Part shown: positions 1-8,900 of the stretch, in pieces
Layout of the letters: every line of letters begins with the position of its first letter
Position numbering within the stretch: the stretch's first letter is position 1
NCBI GenBank assembly: GCA_964347765.1
Contig: CAYGAG010000056.1
Coordinates: 1 to 10,343, forward strand
Length of the DNA stretch: 10,343 nucleotides
Origin: CAYGAG01 sp964347765
Lineage (GTDB): Archaea; Thermoproteota; Bathyarchaeia; Bathyarchaeales; Bathycorpusculaceae
Reading direction: 5' to 3'
Notes under the pieces: model-generated
Seen by the model: the letters and a program-made list of their open reading frames with translations, nothing else
What the model was told of the DNA's origin: nothing
The model's database searches: none
Translations under genes and position numbers: made by a program

Positions 1-142
1 GGGGTAGGCTCCATAGAACGGAAAGAAGCGTTGCTGTTCCTGATATGTAGATTGACCGCAGAGTTATTTGAACAACTGTGGGGTCAACGGCGATGATTAG
101 CTCAATTGCTGCCCTGAAGCCTTCAAGTATCTCTCCGAACAT
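1..142 (-). CDS. tupB: Tungstate ABC transporter permease TupB, N-terminal fragment
   Basis: Only the first 47 codons lie in the window; the gene continues past the left edge. The reading frame starts at the ATG at 142-140 and encodes MFGEILEGFRAAIELI, followed by a segment containing VDPTVVQITLRSIYIS and the start of a hydrophobic helix (TATLLSVLWSLP). This matches the N-terminus of TupB/ModB-type permeases, in which a short amphipathic segment and a DP(E/T)V element precede the first membrane span. A GGTGA Shine-Dalgarno motif at 151-147 sits four bases before the ATG and supports this start. The gene begins 17 bases after the tupA stop, so the two are co-transcribed. The protein would form the membrane channel through which tungstate delivered by TupA is imported, with the ATPase (TupC) presumably encoded further left. 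The call rests on a short fragment plus its context. Confidence 0.82.
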   Translation of the reverse strand, partial: MFGEILEGFRAAIELIIAVDPTVVQITLRSIYISGTATLLSVLWSLP

Positions 143-159
143 GTTTTCACCATTTGGTC

Positions 160-1143
160 TCAGCTGTAGAGTTCTTGATGTTCATCCTGATACTCCGGTG
201 GGCATTCGTAACCGTTCAAAAACGCGTATTCTTGAATCCACTGTACTAAGGTTTGATCTGTTTCCTCTTTCAGAAGTTCAACTGCGGGATAAAACAAACT
301 TTGCCCGTACATATCTTGTCCATAGTTTTTGATGATTTGTTGTCCTTCTTCCGATACGAGGAACCTTGTGAAGATGATGGTTCCATCAAAATTCGTGCTG
401 GGGTGGAGTGTTTTGTTCACGGCAATGGCGCTGTAAACATTGAGCAATGGTTGCCCCTGGCTGACCAGTACTTTGAGAGTGATGAGGTTTTCATGAAGGT
501 ATTTCAGATATGTTCCCATATCCGCGAGTGTGTATGCTGAATGTTCCTCTGCGATCTGCAGTGTTCTTGCCATTCCGGCACCAGCCTCTATGTACCAGTT
601 CTCCTTTTGCAGCATGGTGACGTCAAAACTTATGGCGATCCAAAGCTCCTTTTCTTTTGTGTGGGTTCCAGAGTTGTCTCCCCTTGAGATCCATTTTGCT
701 TCGCCGCTTCTTCCGGCATCCATAATTTTTGTCAAGGCCTCTTCAGGAGACAGACCCTCGATTTCTGCGGGATCGGTTTCTGGTCCTACGATCGTGAAGA
801 AGTTGTAGGCTATTATTTTTCTGCAGAGTCCGTATCCTTCTTCGAGAAACTGGAATTCTTTGGGTGGTGCGTGGACGAGTATCATGTCGGCGTCTCCTCG
901 CTCCGCGAACCTGAGTGCTAAGCCTGTTCCCATGGAGATGAAGTTGAGGTTGATGGGGTATGCCTTTTCGAAGTGTGTCTCGATCTCGTCTAAGAGGCCG
1001 GTGTCGAAGAGGCTGGTAGTCGTTGATACAATAAGCCTGTTTCTTGAGTAACTCTGCATGTAGTAGCTGGTTCCTGCAACTGAGACGACGGCGACTGCTG
1101 CGGCTACTAGGAAGGTCATTCCCCACGCACCGAATCTTTTCAT
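160..1143 (-). CDS. tupA: Tungstate-binding protein TupA (ABC importer, extracellular)
   Basis: This 327-residue protein is the substrate-binding subunit of a tungstate ABC importer. Residues 8-28 form an N-terminal signal or anchor helix with no lipobox cysteine, so the protein is probably held at the outer face of the membrane by this helix or released. The mature part carries the TupA hallmarks: TTTS at 41-44, GTGLALRFAERGDADMILVH at 72-91, EEGYG at 101-105, and SRGDNSGTH at 153-161, whose Ser/Arg/Thr residues line the oxyanion site in this family. YIEAGAGM at 184-191 and YTLADMGTY at 204-212 are also typical. The protein is somewhat longer than many bacterial TupA proteins because of a C-terminal tail after residue 280. 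The start ATG is preceded by GGTGA at 1154-1150. tupB follows after 17 bases. Specificity for tungstate over molybdate is inferred from family membership. Its promoter region has a striking inverted repeat, listed separately. Confidence 0.92.
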   Translation of the reverse strand: MKRFGAWGMTFLVAAAVAVVSVAGTSYYMQSYSRNRLIVSTTTSLFDTGLLDEIETHFEKAYPINLNFISMGTGLALRFAERGDADMILVHAPPKEFQFLEEGYGLCRKIIAYNFFTIVGPETDPAEIEGLSPEEALTKIMDAGRSGEAKWISRGDNSGTHTKEKELWIAISFDVTMLQKENWYIEAGAGMARTLQIAEEHSAYTLADMGTYLKYLHENLITLKVLVSQGQPLLNVYSAIAVNKTLHPSTNFDGTIIFTRFLVSEEGQQIIKNYGQDMYGQSLFYPAVELLKEETDQTLVQWIQEYAFLNGYECPPEYQDEHQELYS

Positions 1144-1151
1144 CTCGTGTC

Positions 1152-1224
1152 ACCGTTATGTTTGGCTGTATATATCGGCGAAATAACTTTATATGCATAA
1201 CGGTTTACTCCACAGCATAGCGGT
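1152..1224. promoter_or_regulatory. Candidate operator: three copies of a CATAACGGT-like 9-mer around the tup promoter
   Basis: A perfect 9-bp inverted repeat, ACCGTTATG at 1152-1160 and CATAACGGT at 1196-1204, brackets the TATA box and predicted transcription start of tupA. A third copy with one mismatch, CATAGCGGT, lies at 1216-1224 as a direct repeat exactly 20 bp from the second. The arm centres are 44 and 20 bp apart, about four and two helical turns. The arm nearest the gene overlaps the GGTGA ribosome-binding site. The core CGTTAT resembles half-sites of ModE-type oxyanion regulators, but the spacing here is unlike the compact ModE palindrome. A regulator that responds to tungstate is an inference. 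Confidence 0.5.
1186..1198 (-). promoter_or_regulatory. TATA-box promoter of tupAB
   Basis: On the minus strand the sequence ATGCATATAAAG gives an archaeal TATA element centred near 1191. A transcript would start about 27 bases further on, near 1164, leaving a leader of roughly 20 bases that contains the GGTGA ribosome-binding site. The promoter lies in the 105-base gap after the stop of the 410-residue membrane protein, so tupAB can be expressed independently of the upstream operon. Confidence 0.6.
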
Positions 1225-1248
1225 ATAGCATATGCATGCATGAATACA

Positions 1249-2481
1249 TCAAGCTGTTTTTCTCAATGTCCCCTTTGAATGACTTCGAATCGGCCTATCT
1301 CCTGTGTTCTTGAGTTCTTTTACTGCTTGCTCTCTTGTCTTGCCCTCGTTCATCTTCTTGTGTATGTGCCATTCCAAGACGCCCTCAGGATTATGGGGAT
1401 ACTGTCTCACATATTTATCGAACAAGGTTCTTGGATATTTCTTCAAAGCTTCCTCAAGATCAATCCCTTGCTTTAAAGGAGCTTGGTCACTTTCGACAGA
1501 AGTCCTTCCTCGAGCCTCATGTAGAGGCACGTCCACTGACTTCGCTATAAATATATAGATGGTTGCCAAGGCGATGGTGCCTGTCCCAATTCCCAAAAGG
1601 AGTGTGAGCTCAGGCAGGTCATCTAGCAGCGGTTGGATCGTACTGACTAGATGAGGTGCTACGAGTGGTGCTAGAGTTGCTGCGAAGGCAACTGGTGCTA
1701 TGGATGTGGCGGCCATCGCCGCGATTGTGATTACTCCGCGGCTGATTGAAGCTGTATCTGAAGTGCTTGCTCCTCTTTTGGATAGTTCCTGTTGAATCAG
1801 CGCAATTCGTGTAGCATGTCTTAGCACTATGTACCCGGCTAGGAGCCCGAAGCAGATTGCGTAGAGCTCGAATTGGTTTACTCTACTGTTACTAGTCAAT
1901 AGTATGAATATTCCCTGAAAGATAGAGAAGAGCGGAGCAAGGGCTGAAATGTGCATGCGCTCACAGACCCCCGCCATATCCTGGAAAAACAGAGGCCAGT
2001 CAACCACTGATTCTGCGAAGATCGCTGGAAGAGCCAGAACGAATAGGAAGATGACGAAGCACTTTCCTCTGTTTTTAGGCGCGATGATCGCCGAGTAGAT
2101 TCCGATCATGGCGGTTATGGTGAAAGTGATTATTGGAAAGAGCTGTTTTGTTTGGTCTGTGCTTAGAGGGGTAAGTGGCTGAAAGGCCTCGGCGAGGTAG
2201 GGGAAAAGGGAAGCAAGTGATAGAACAAGCCATGTGACGGGCAGAAGGATCGAAAAGAACAAGGCCAAATATACAGAGCCGGGATGATTGTGTATGCGCA
2301 TAGCGGAGTATAGACTCAGCAGCAATATGATGGCAAGAACGTGTGTGAAGTAGTAGTAGATGGGTACGCCATCTATCTGGATTTGCGTGTCCATTTGTGT
2401 GAGGATGTGAACCGCAGCTAAACTGCTGAAGATGACAATCGTGAGTTGCACCCCTACTGAGAGGATTACTTTTTCGTTCAT
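1249..2481 (-). CDS. Multispanning membrane protein of unknown family, last gene of the MoxR operon
   Basis: I do not recognise the family of this 410-residue protein. The start is the ATG at 2481, because it forms a 4-base ATGA overlap with the DUF58 stop; the frame stays open further upstream, but that part lies inside the DUF58 gene. About nine hydrophobic helices are visible, near residues 7-28, 43-61, 69-93, 114-133, 140-156, 179-196, 205-221, 249-272 and 291-313. Residues 314-410 form a charged, soluble and probably cytoplasmic tail. It contains a compact segment around 342-392 (LEEALKKYPRTLFDKYVRQY, then NPEGVLEWHIHKKM and GKTREQAVKEL) that looks like a small helical module distinct from the membrane part, and it ends in a basic stretch. 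The position suggests a membrane partner of MoxR/DUF58. No catalytic motif is apparent, and no convincing terminator follows the stop. Confidence 0.8.
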   Translation of the reverse strand: MNEKVILSVGVQLTIVIFSSLAAVHILTQMDTQIQIDGVPIYYYFTHVLAIILLLSLYSAMRIHNHPGSVYLALFFSILLPVTWLVLSLASLFPYLAEAFQPLTPLSTDQTKQLFPIITFTITAMIGIYSAIIAPKNRGKCFVIFLFVLALPAIFAESVVDWPLFFQDMAGVCERMHISALAPLFSIFQGIFILLTSNSRVNQFELYAICFGLLAGYIVLRHATRIALIQQELSKRGASTSDTASISRGVITIAAMAATSIAPVAFAATLAPLVAPHLVSTIQPLLDDLPELTLLLGIGTGTIALATIYIFIAKSVDVPLHEARGRTSVESDQAPLKQGIDLEEALKKYPRTLFDKYVRQYPHNPEGVLEWHIHKKMNEGKTREQAVKELKNTGDRPIRSHSKGTLRKTA

Positions 2482-3800
2482 GCAATCACTTTGAACCGTA
2501 CGTATTTCATCAGTTTTGAGCCGAAGTCTTCTCGTCGTGGATTCCAGTTCACCACGTAGATACCTGCTTTTTGAAGTCGGCGACACAGGGCTCTGTTGTC
2601 TACCGCCAGCATTTCCCGTACAGTCTGCTCTAGGTCGTGGGATTGAGGGATGAGGTCGTAAGGCAGAACGTTGATGAGCATCACGTTTGCTTTCCTTCTC
2701 ACCGTTCTGTAGTGAACCAGGATGTTCTTTACTCCCTCTATCAAGGCGTCAATTCTCTCCGCGGTGAGGTGGGTTATAATGATAACAAGGGGGGAGAGGT
2801 TGGCCAGATGGATGCGGGTCTTCTTGACAGTTCTCGCGAGAGATTCTGTCTCATAGTAGAATCTTGGTCCGAGACTGATTAGCTCTCGGGCTATTTTGAG
2901 GTACTGCTTCATGCCGGTGTCGGGATAGAAGCAGGTGCCTGCGTGATAGATGCTCATTCCCAAGAAGAATCCCTGGCTCAGGAAGTAGTAAGCGACACTG
3001 TCCGCAGCCTCTACACAATGGTCAAAGCAGTTCTCCACTGAAGTCCCCACCAGCAAGCTGGGGTGGGCATCAAGGAATATCCAAACCGCACGCTTCCCTT
3101 CGCGTTCAAATTCGTTGACTAGGAGATCCTCTTTTCCCTTGGCCATGAATCTTGCTGTAGCTTTCCAATTGATGAATTTGAATGGATCACCGGGCATGTA
3201 TTCTCGCAAGCTCTGGAAGTTCGTGCTTACAGCGCCCAGTTTTGAGATGCTCTCTTTAGGATACAGCGTTGAGGCAATATTTGGCGGTGTTCGGATTCTT
3301 CGCAGAAAGAGAATCCGCGACCGGACGATCAACTCCTTTCTTTCATCAAGAGCGCCGTAGCTCGGTTCTCTGAGGCTGAGAAAGTGTCTTGATTCACAGT
3401 GCACCTTTTCGAAGTCGAACTTGCCTCTCTTTCGACATAGTATCTCGTATTCACAGGAGAACTCCTTGTCTCTGATTCCTTTCCAGAAGACCCTGTAGTT
3501 CGACCCTGAGAGAAGCTGGAAGGGTTCTGGCAGCTTGTCCCAGATGGTGACGCTGCCGATCCCCTGTTTTATCGTACCTTTAACCTGAACCCTGAGTTTT
3601 TCACCAACGAATACGGAATTCTTGATTCCTGTTCTCTCTGCTTCAACTAGTGGAGCGGGTATTGAGAGGCCGACGAGATAGGTGAAGATTGGGATTAGAG
3701 ACATTAGAAGTATTGGTGGATTTGCTAGGAGTAGACCTAGAACGAAGAGTGTTGCGAACAGGGTCATGAGCCCTTTTGCTTCCTTTGAAAGGAGAGACAC
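2478..3800 (-). CDS. DUF58 protein (membrane-anchored, degenerate vWA-like)
   Basis: This 440-residue protein belongs to the DUF58 family that accompanies MoxR ATPases. Two membrane helices at about residues 10-26 and 29-47 anchor it. A beta-rich segment follows at 55-165, and then the family signature REYMPGDPFKFINWKATAR at 199-217. The remainder (237 onward) resembles a von Willebrand A fold, with the strand VWIFLD ending in DAHPS at 244-248. In vWA metal sites this position is DxSxS, so the first serine is replaced by histidine and metal binding may be altered. Translation begins at a GTG (3800-3798). No ATG fits, and the frame is the same as that of the upstream MoxR gene, whose TGA stop lies just two codons before it. 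The final TGA overlaps the ATG of the next gene. Role by family: partner of MoxR in assembly or remodelling of membrane or envelope complexes; the substrate is unknown. Confidence 0.88.
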   Translation of the reverse strand: MSLLSKEAKGLMTLFATLFVLGLLLANPPILLMSLIPIFTYLVGLSIPAPLVEAERTGIKNSVFVGEKLRVQVKGTIKQGIGSVTIWDKLPEPFQLLSGSNYRVFWKGIRDKEFSCEYEILCRKRGKFDFEKVHCESRHFLSLREPSYGALDERKELIVRSRILFLRRIRTPPNIASTLYPKESISKLGAVSTNFQSLREYMPGDPFKFINWKATARFMAKGKEDLLVNEFEREGKRAVWIFLDAHPSLLVGTSVENCFDHCVEAADSVAYYFLSQGFFLGMSIYHAGTCFYPDTGMKQYLKIARELISLGPRFYYETESLARTVKKTRIHLANLSPLVIIITHLTAERIDALIEGVKNILVHYRTVRRKANVMLINVLPYDLIPQSHDLEQTVREMLAVDNRALCRRLQKAGIYVVNWNPRREDFGSKLMKYVRFKVIA

Positions 3801-3806
3801 GATGCA

Positions 3807-4787
3807 TCATCTAGGATGGAAGTCCTTGGGAATCGGGACTTCTTTCATGACGTCGACCACAACTTGACTTGCTTCGATGCCCTCCAAGACGTATTCTGCT
3901 TTGAGAATGATTCTATGGGCGAGGGCGTCAGCGGCGAACATCTTCACATCATCGGGTGTTACAAAGTCCCTTCCGAGCATCAATGCCATGGCTCTTGAAG
4001 CTTTGAGCAACGAAAGACCACCTCTCGGACTAGATCCCACCTTCACCTTTGGATGCTGCCGAGTCTTCCTGACTATCTCTGCTAAGTACTTGACAATGGC
4101 ATAGTCGATGTAGATGCTGTTCTCAACGGTCTCTTGCATAGCCAATATCTGCTTTGCTGATACTACCGGCTTCACATCAATTGTGGGATCATCCTTCTTC
4201 CAGTCTATTCTCCTTAGAAGAATCAAGCTCTCTTTCTCAAGAGTCTTGGCGTACCCTGTTGAGAGTCTCAGCATGAAGCGGTCCATCTGGGCTTCAGGAA
4301 GAGGATAGGTTCCTTCGTACTCTATCGGGTTCTGTGTGGCTAACACGAAGTAGGGGTTGACCAGTCGATAGGTATCTCCTTCTATTGTCACCTGTCTCTC
4401 TTCCATTGCTTCCAATAGAGCTGCTTGAGTTTTTGGTGGGGATCTATTAATTTCATCAGCGAGTAGGATGTTGGTGAAGATTGGACCCCTCAGCAGCTCG
4501 AACGTCCTGTCTTGCTGGCGCCATACTTTCGTGCCAAGGATGTCTGCTGGTAGCAGATCTGGAGTGAACTGGACTCGAGAGAATCCACAGCCGATTGAGA
4601 ATGCCAGCATTTTAGCCAGCAAGGTTTTTCCGAGTCCAGGGTTGTCCTCGAATAGGATGTGTCCATTTGCCAGTGCGGCAGCTAGCGTTTTCCTAATTAG
4701 TAATTCTTCTCCTACAAATACACCACCGATTTCATCGACTATGCGATCGCATAATTCTCTCGTTCTATTCAAATCTGTCTCAGGCAT
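3807..4787 (-). CDS. MoxR-family AAA+ ATPase
   Basis: This 326-residue cytoplasmic ATPase has the usual MoxR length and motifs. The Walker A region is EDNPGLGKT at 47-55; an aspartate at the first P-loop position is common in MoxR. Walker B is ILLADEIN at 107-114, followed by RSPPKTQAALLEAMEE, which is diagnostic for the family. Sensor 1 is ATQNP at 150-154, the arginine-finger region is PEAQMDRF at 164-171, and sensor 2 is GSSPRGGL at 251-258. A helical lid with TPDDVKMFAADALAHRI (277-293) ends the protein. The ATG start overlaps the preceding gene by 8 bases, and GAGAGG lies upstream as a ribosome-binding site. MoxR ATPases act with DUF58/vWA proteins as chaperone-like remodelling motors. 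Here the motor presumably acts on the transglutaminase-like surface protein or its targets, which is an inference from gene order. Confidence 0.95.
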   Translation of the reverse strand: MPETDLNRTRELCDRIVDEIGGVFVGEELLIRKTLAAALANGHILFEDNPGLGKTLLAKMLAFSIGCGFSRVQFTPDLLPADILGTKVWRQQDRTFELLRGPIFTNILLADEINRSPPKTQAALLEAMEERQVTIEGDTYRLVNPYFVLATQNPIEYEGTYPLPEAQMDRFMLRLSTGYAKTLEKESLILLRRIDWKKDDPTIDVKPVVSAKQILAMQETVENSIYIDYAIVKYLAEIVRKTRQHPKVKVGSSPRGGLSLLKASRAMALMLGRDFVTPDDVKMFAADALAHRIILKAEYVLEGIEASQVVVDVMKEVPIPKDFHPR

Positions 4788-5919
4788 GTGCTTCCCTCTC
4801 TAGTGCTTTGGTTAAGTTTTCGATTATCCGTTTTCTGGATTCTCTGTTATTCTCTTTTATTTTCCTTTGCACCCAAGGGAGTGCTATCCAGATCGACTTT
4901 CTTTCCTTGTAGGTGATGAGCGGCTTCACAATGTCTGCAGTCTTCTCTTCCGAGACTCCTAGATCGCTCAGCGTTGAGACGGAATGAACGAGGAGAGGTG
5001 CTTTTGTTCCATAGTCCAGGAAACTCTCCTGTAGATGCAGCTCTCTCTGGAAGGCCTTTCCTTCTTGGCGGCGCACTTCCTGGATATGTTTCTTCCAGTC
5101 GGTGAACCCTCGGTCAACATAGAGCGGCTCTGAGAACGACCTGAAGTTGAAAAAAACAGTGGCCACAGCTAAAGAGACAGCTATCCATTCCAGCACAACG
5201 AGAGGAGGAACTCTCGCAGAGATGTAGGGTCGCAGATGAAGGAGGTATATTGAAAGGAGAAAGGCTAAGGCGAAGTTTCTCGGGCTTCCCTCCGAAAGCC
5301 ATGCGAGCAGCGCAGAGACAGAAGGATGTTTGGCCAACTTGAAGAGGCCTATGAGCATCCCAACAGAATACGCTATTGATCCAACCAACAAGGGGAGAGA
5401 CATGTAACTCGCCAATGTCCGCATGAACAGAAGCTGAGGAGGCACATAGAGATCCAGGAGCCAATAGTCCACTAGCTGATGGAGCCCATACCCTAGGATC
5501 ACTGCCGATGCAGCCTTGAGGATTAAGCCAGGTGGCCTACGAATTCTAGTCAGCTCAGCTCCAACAGCTAGTCCAGCGCATGCGATTACAGTCAACTGCA
5601 ATGGATAGATTGCAGCTCCGAGAGCCCGGGCGTAGGCGGGCAGTCCCCAGAAGAACAGAGTGAGAAAGAGAAAGAAGGCAAGTCCGTCTAGTCCTCTTCT
5701 CAATGCCCTACTCCAGAGTTTCCCACGGATTGCGAAGTGGATCAATGAAGAAACCGATAATAGCGCGATCAAGACGAGCGATGGAAATGTGAGAAATGAT
5801 AGGTCAAGCCGTAAGAGAAGCAACCCAGAAATGGCTGGGTTCAGGATCAAGTAGATCACTACGGAACCAGCTACCCAAAGCACACAGGTTTTCGCAATGC
5901 TCAAGACTTCACTGGGCAC
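4780..5919 (-). CDS. Eight-helix membrane protein of unknown family with cytoplasmic C-terminal domain
   Basis: I do not recognise this 379-residue protein. It starts with a GTG at 5919-5917, preceded by a purine-rich GGTTGAAAG stretch; its start overlaps the end of the transglutaminase gene by 11 bases and its end overlaps moxR by 8. Hydrophobic helices are visible near residues 11-32, 42-63, 78-92, 100-122, 134-155, 173-194, 214-230 and 236-258. Loops are mostly short, and Arg/Lys-rich ones at 65-76 and 124-128 suggest cytoplasmic faces. The last 120 residues are soluble, charged and probably helical, containing DRGFTDWKKHIQEVRRQEGK at 269-288. No enzyme motif is evident. The place between transglutaminase and MoxR corresponds to that of poorly conserved membrane proteins in similar archaeal clusters, so a scaffold linking the surface protein to the ATPase is possible but speculative. 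Confidence 0.82.
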   Translation of the reverse strand: MPSEVLSIAKTCVLWVAGSVVIYLILNPAISGLLLLRLDLSFLTFPSLVLIALLSVSSLIHFAIRGKLWSRALRRGLDGLAFFLFLTLFFWGLPAYARALGAAIYPLQLTVIACAGLAVGAELTRIRRPPGLILKAASAVILGYGLHQLVDYWLLDLYVPPQLLFMRTLASYMSLPLLVGSIAYSVGMLIGLFKLAKHPSVSALLAWLSEGSPRNFALAFLLSIYLLHLRPYISARVPPLVVLEWIAVSLAVATVFFNFRSFSEPLYVDRGFTDWKKHIQEVRRQEGKAFQRELHLQESFLDYGTKAPLLVHSVSTLSDLGVSEEKTADIVKPLITYKERKSIWIALPWVQRKIKENNRESRKRIIENLTKALEREAHA

Positions 5920-8900
5920 CTTTCAACCCTTCAAAAGACAGATACATTCTCTCATACAGCCGCCTTCCTACAGGATGGTTGCTGTAATCTGCTTCCTCAA
6001 AGCAGGACACCAAGTTCTCGACCTGGTTCTTGTCCAACATTTCATGGGAGGCCAGCCGACTTTGAAGCTCTCTGGCAGTTATATCATCTTCCACCTCTAC
6101 GTTGAGGCTGTGGAGGCGTTGCAGGAAGATCTTGTATAACGCGATGATCTCCTCGCGATAATCTACAATTCGAAGATCAACATCCGTTCTCAGCGAAGAA
6201 CCGGATTCATCCAATGCTCTGGCTGAGATCATGTACGTCCCCTTTTCCGCGAAGCTTTCTGACATCACTGCATCCTTCCTCGTAGACAAGCGACCCTCTC
6301 CCACGAGATCGTCATCTATCAGGAAACTCACTTTCCCGCCTTCAATTCCATCTCCAAATGCTTTGCCCAGAGAACATCTGATCCGGAGATTCTCTCCAGC
6401 ACCCCACACATTAGGAAATGGGGGCTGAATATCTGGGAACGAGAGGACCAGAGGAGACTTCTCAGAGGCCAAATACACATGCTTCTTTGAAGCAGGTTCT
6501 TTTGCGCCTGAACCCTCTGGCGCGGACAAACCTGATCTGCGTCGTCTGCGACGATAGACAAGATATCCTGAAACCGCAGAGGCTACCACAGCAGGAGGAA
6601 AGATGAGAAGAAAGAAGTTCGGGCAAGAAACAACCATCTTACTTGAGTGAGAAGGCAGATACTTGTCTGAGCCTTCGAAACTACAGGTCAAGTTCATGTC
6701 TCTGAACCAAAGCCATAATTGCGCATATTTGGAGAACTCTACCTTTCCATCTCTCCGTGTTGTTTGCAGCGTCTCTTCCCAGGCGATTTCCTCGTCAGCA
6801 AGTGGTGAATTTGTATCGTCAAAAAGGAAAGCAGTAAAGGTGAATGAGCCTGCCTGAGCCACTTCACTAGGAGCAGACATTTCCAGTCTTGTTCTTGCCA
6901 CAATTCTGATTGGGACTGAAATACATCTTCCCGTTCCACAGATCGTGAACGTAAGAGTATGATTGGTATCTAGGCTCTGGTGGGAGTTGACTGTGTACTT
7001 GTGGGCAAAAGAACCATCCTCACCCGTTTTCACCAGTGATGGCGCATCATCATCGAGATGTATGGCGATTTCTCTTCCTGTGGCTCCATCTTGGCCCCCT
7101 AGGAGGGTTCCGCCTATTTCATTTTCTTCGCCCCTGACTATGTATTTTATGTCTGTCTGGATTTCTGGAACGTGCACCTCAACTGAGGTGGATTGGGAGG
7201 ACGGCAAGAAGTATTCCGATCCAGGGAAGACGGTTTCGATTTCGAAGATTCCTAGAGAGTGTAATTGATATGTCGTGTTGAAAAACCCGTTTTCATCAGT
7301 AACTAGCTCGGCGACTTTGTTCGGTCCAATCTTGAAATCCACGGTTGCGTTGCATAGCGATGTCTGATTATCATCAACCAACTTGCCTGAAACTTCAATC
7401 GTTTCATTCAGGAGTATGGGTTCTTGAGGTTGGAAGGTCAGCTGAATGTAGGTCTCAGCACCGATTTTCATTGTTGGATCGCTATCTGATGGAGCGTAGA
7501 CAGCTGTTCCCTTTGAACAAGCAACAACGCAATATTCGCCTACTTCGACGTCATATGGCACTACACACTGTATCTGGAAATTACCATCTTGCTGAGAAAT
7601 CCCTTCACCACACAAGATTCCTTCAGATTCTTTGCTTTCTCTAATGTATATCTCAACTGGCATGCCCTCAACTGGGTCATCCGTCAGTGTAGTCACAGTC
7701 CCAATTATGTCAAATTGTTCTTGTCGGAGCACGAGCTCCACTGGTACATGAGTGATGTATGTCAAGGTAGGTATGCGATCATCAACATCGGGGCTTAGTG
7801 GATCAGTTCCTCTTCTAACTTCATCACCATCACACACTCCGTCACCATCACAGTCCGGATTACATGGATCAGTTCCTCTTCTAACTTCGTCACCATCACG
7901 TAGTCCGTCACCATCAGTGTCTGGTTTTAGTGGGTCAGTTCCCATGTCGGCCTCGTCGTCGTCACATATTCCGTCACCATCACAGTCCCGGTTGCGTGGT
8001 CGGAAAGCGGAATAGTTTTGAGGGTTGCAGTGCTCGAGACACTCGCCGCCTGGCGTTGCGTCGAATCGAACCCACTTATAAGGCGGGAGGTATGCTTCAG
8101 TTTCAGCATGGGCGTTTTTTGAGAAATAGAGTGTCTTATCCCCTGAAGTCTCTCCAGGTGCAAAGCCTATGCTTATTCTGGCTGGAATGCCTTGACATCT
8201 TAAGATCACTGCTAGGGCTGTGGCGGCGTCGACGCATATTCCTTTACGCCAGTTCAGATAGGATAAGACCCAGTCATCTTCGATGGTTCTGCTGCTTCTT
8301 CCTTCACTGAAGTCGAAATCGTATGTGAAGTTGGTCATGAGATAAACCATGTCCGCAAGAATTTGGTCATGGGGTGTCAGCGAGGAGTTCCTCAATTCTA
8401 AGGCCAGCTTATAAACTTGTGATGGGAGATCATCTGGAAGCTGCAGATAGATTGAATTTATTTCGTCAGGAACGTCTTCCATGGATATGTTGCTAGCGTC
8501 AATTTCTACATGACTCCATGATGCGTAGTAGTGGACATTGGTCCTACTGGAATTAACGGGAATCTCTATGCCATAGACGCCAGCCATTTCATCTGAGAGC
8601 CGAGTGAGATTCTCTGATGGTGGTACGAGGTTCAGTCCGGATAGTTGTGGCGGAGATGGTGGGGGCGGAACAGGCAGAGATATTTTCGTCGCTGTTATAT
8701 TCAGATCCACTGTGAAGAGATGATTGCAGGTCTGAGGTTCCGGGGTGAACTCGTCCACGATGCTTTCATAGGTTGACCTTCGCCAGCTTAAGCCATCATA
8801 TTCGTCTGCTGTGAAGATTCTCCAGTAGAGCTTGGGAGATGCGGGATAGACCGTAAATAGCAGTAGATCTTTGTTCATTGGTTCCAGTTGCCTGGGAGCA

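Noticed and set aside
78..332. Plus-strand open frame of 84 codons at the left edge.
   Set aside because: It lies opposite the clear tupA end and tupB start, which carry family motifs and a ribosome-binding site.
743..1198. Minus-strand open frame of 151 codons overlapping tupA.
   Set aside because: Arg/His-rich shadow of tupA in another frame with no family resemblance.
2482..2586. Upstream extension of the last membrane protein of the operon.
   Set aside because: It would overlap the DUF58 gene by over 100 bases, is not hydrophobic, and the ATGA junction at 2481 gives a better start.
7752..8015. Tandem 66-bp units that look at first like a CRISPR-type repeat array or a Ser/Pro-rich plus-strand protein.
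   Set aside because: They are in-frame repeats coding for TSP3 calcium-binding units on the minus strand, contiguous without spacers.
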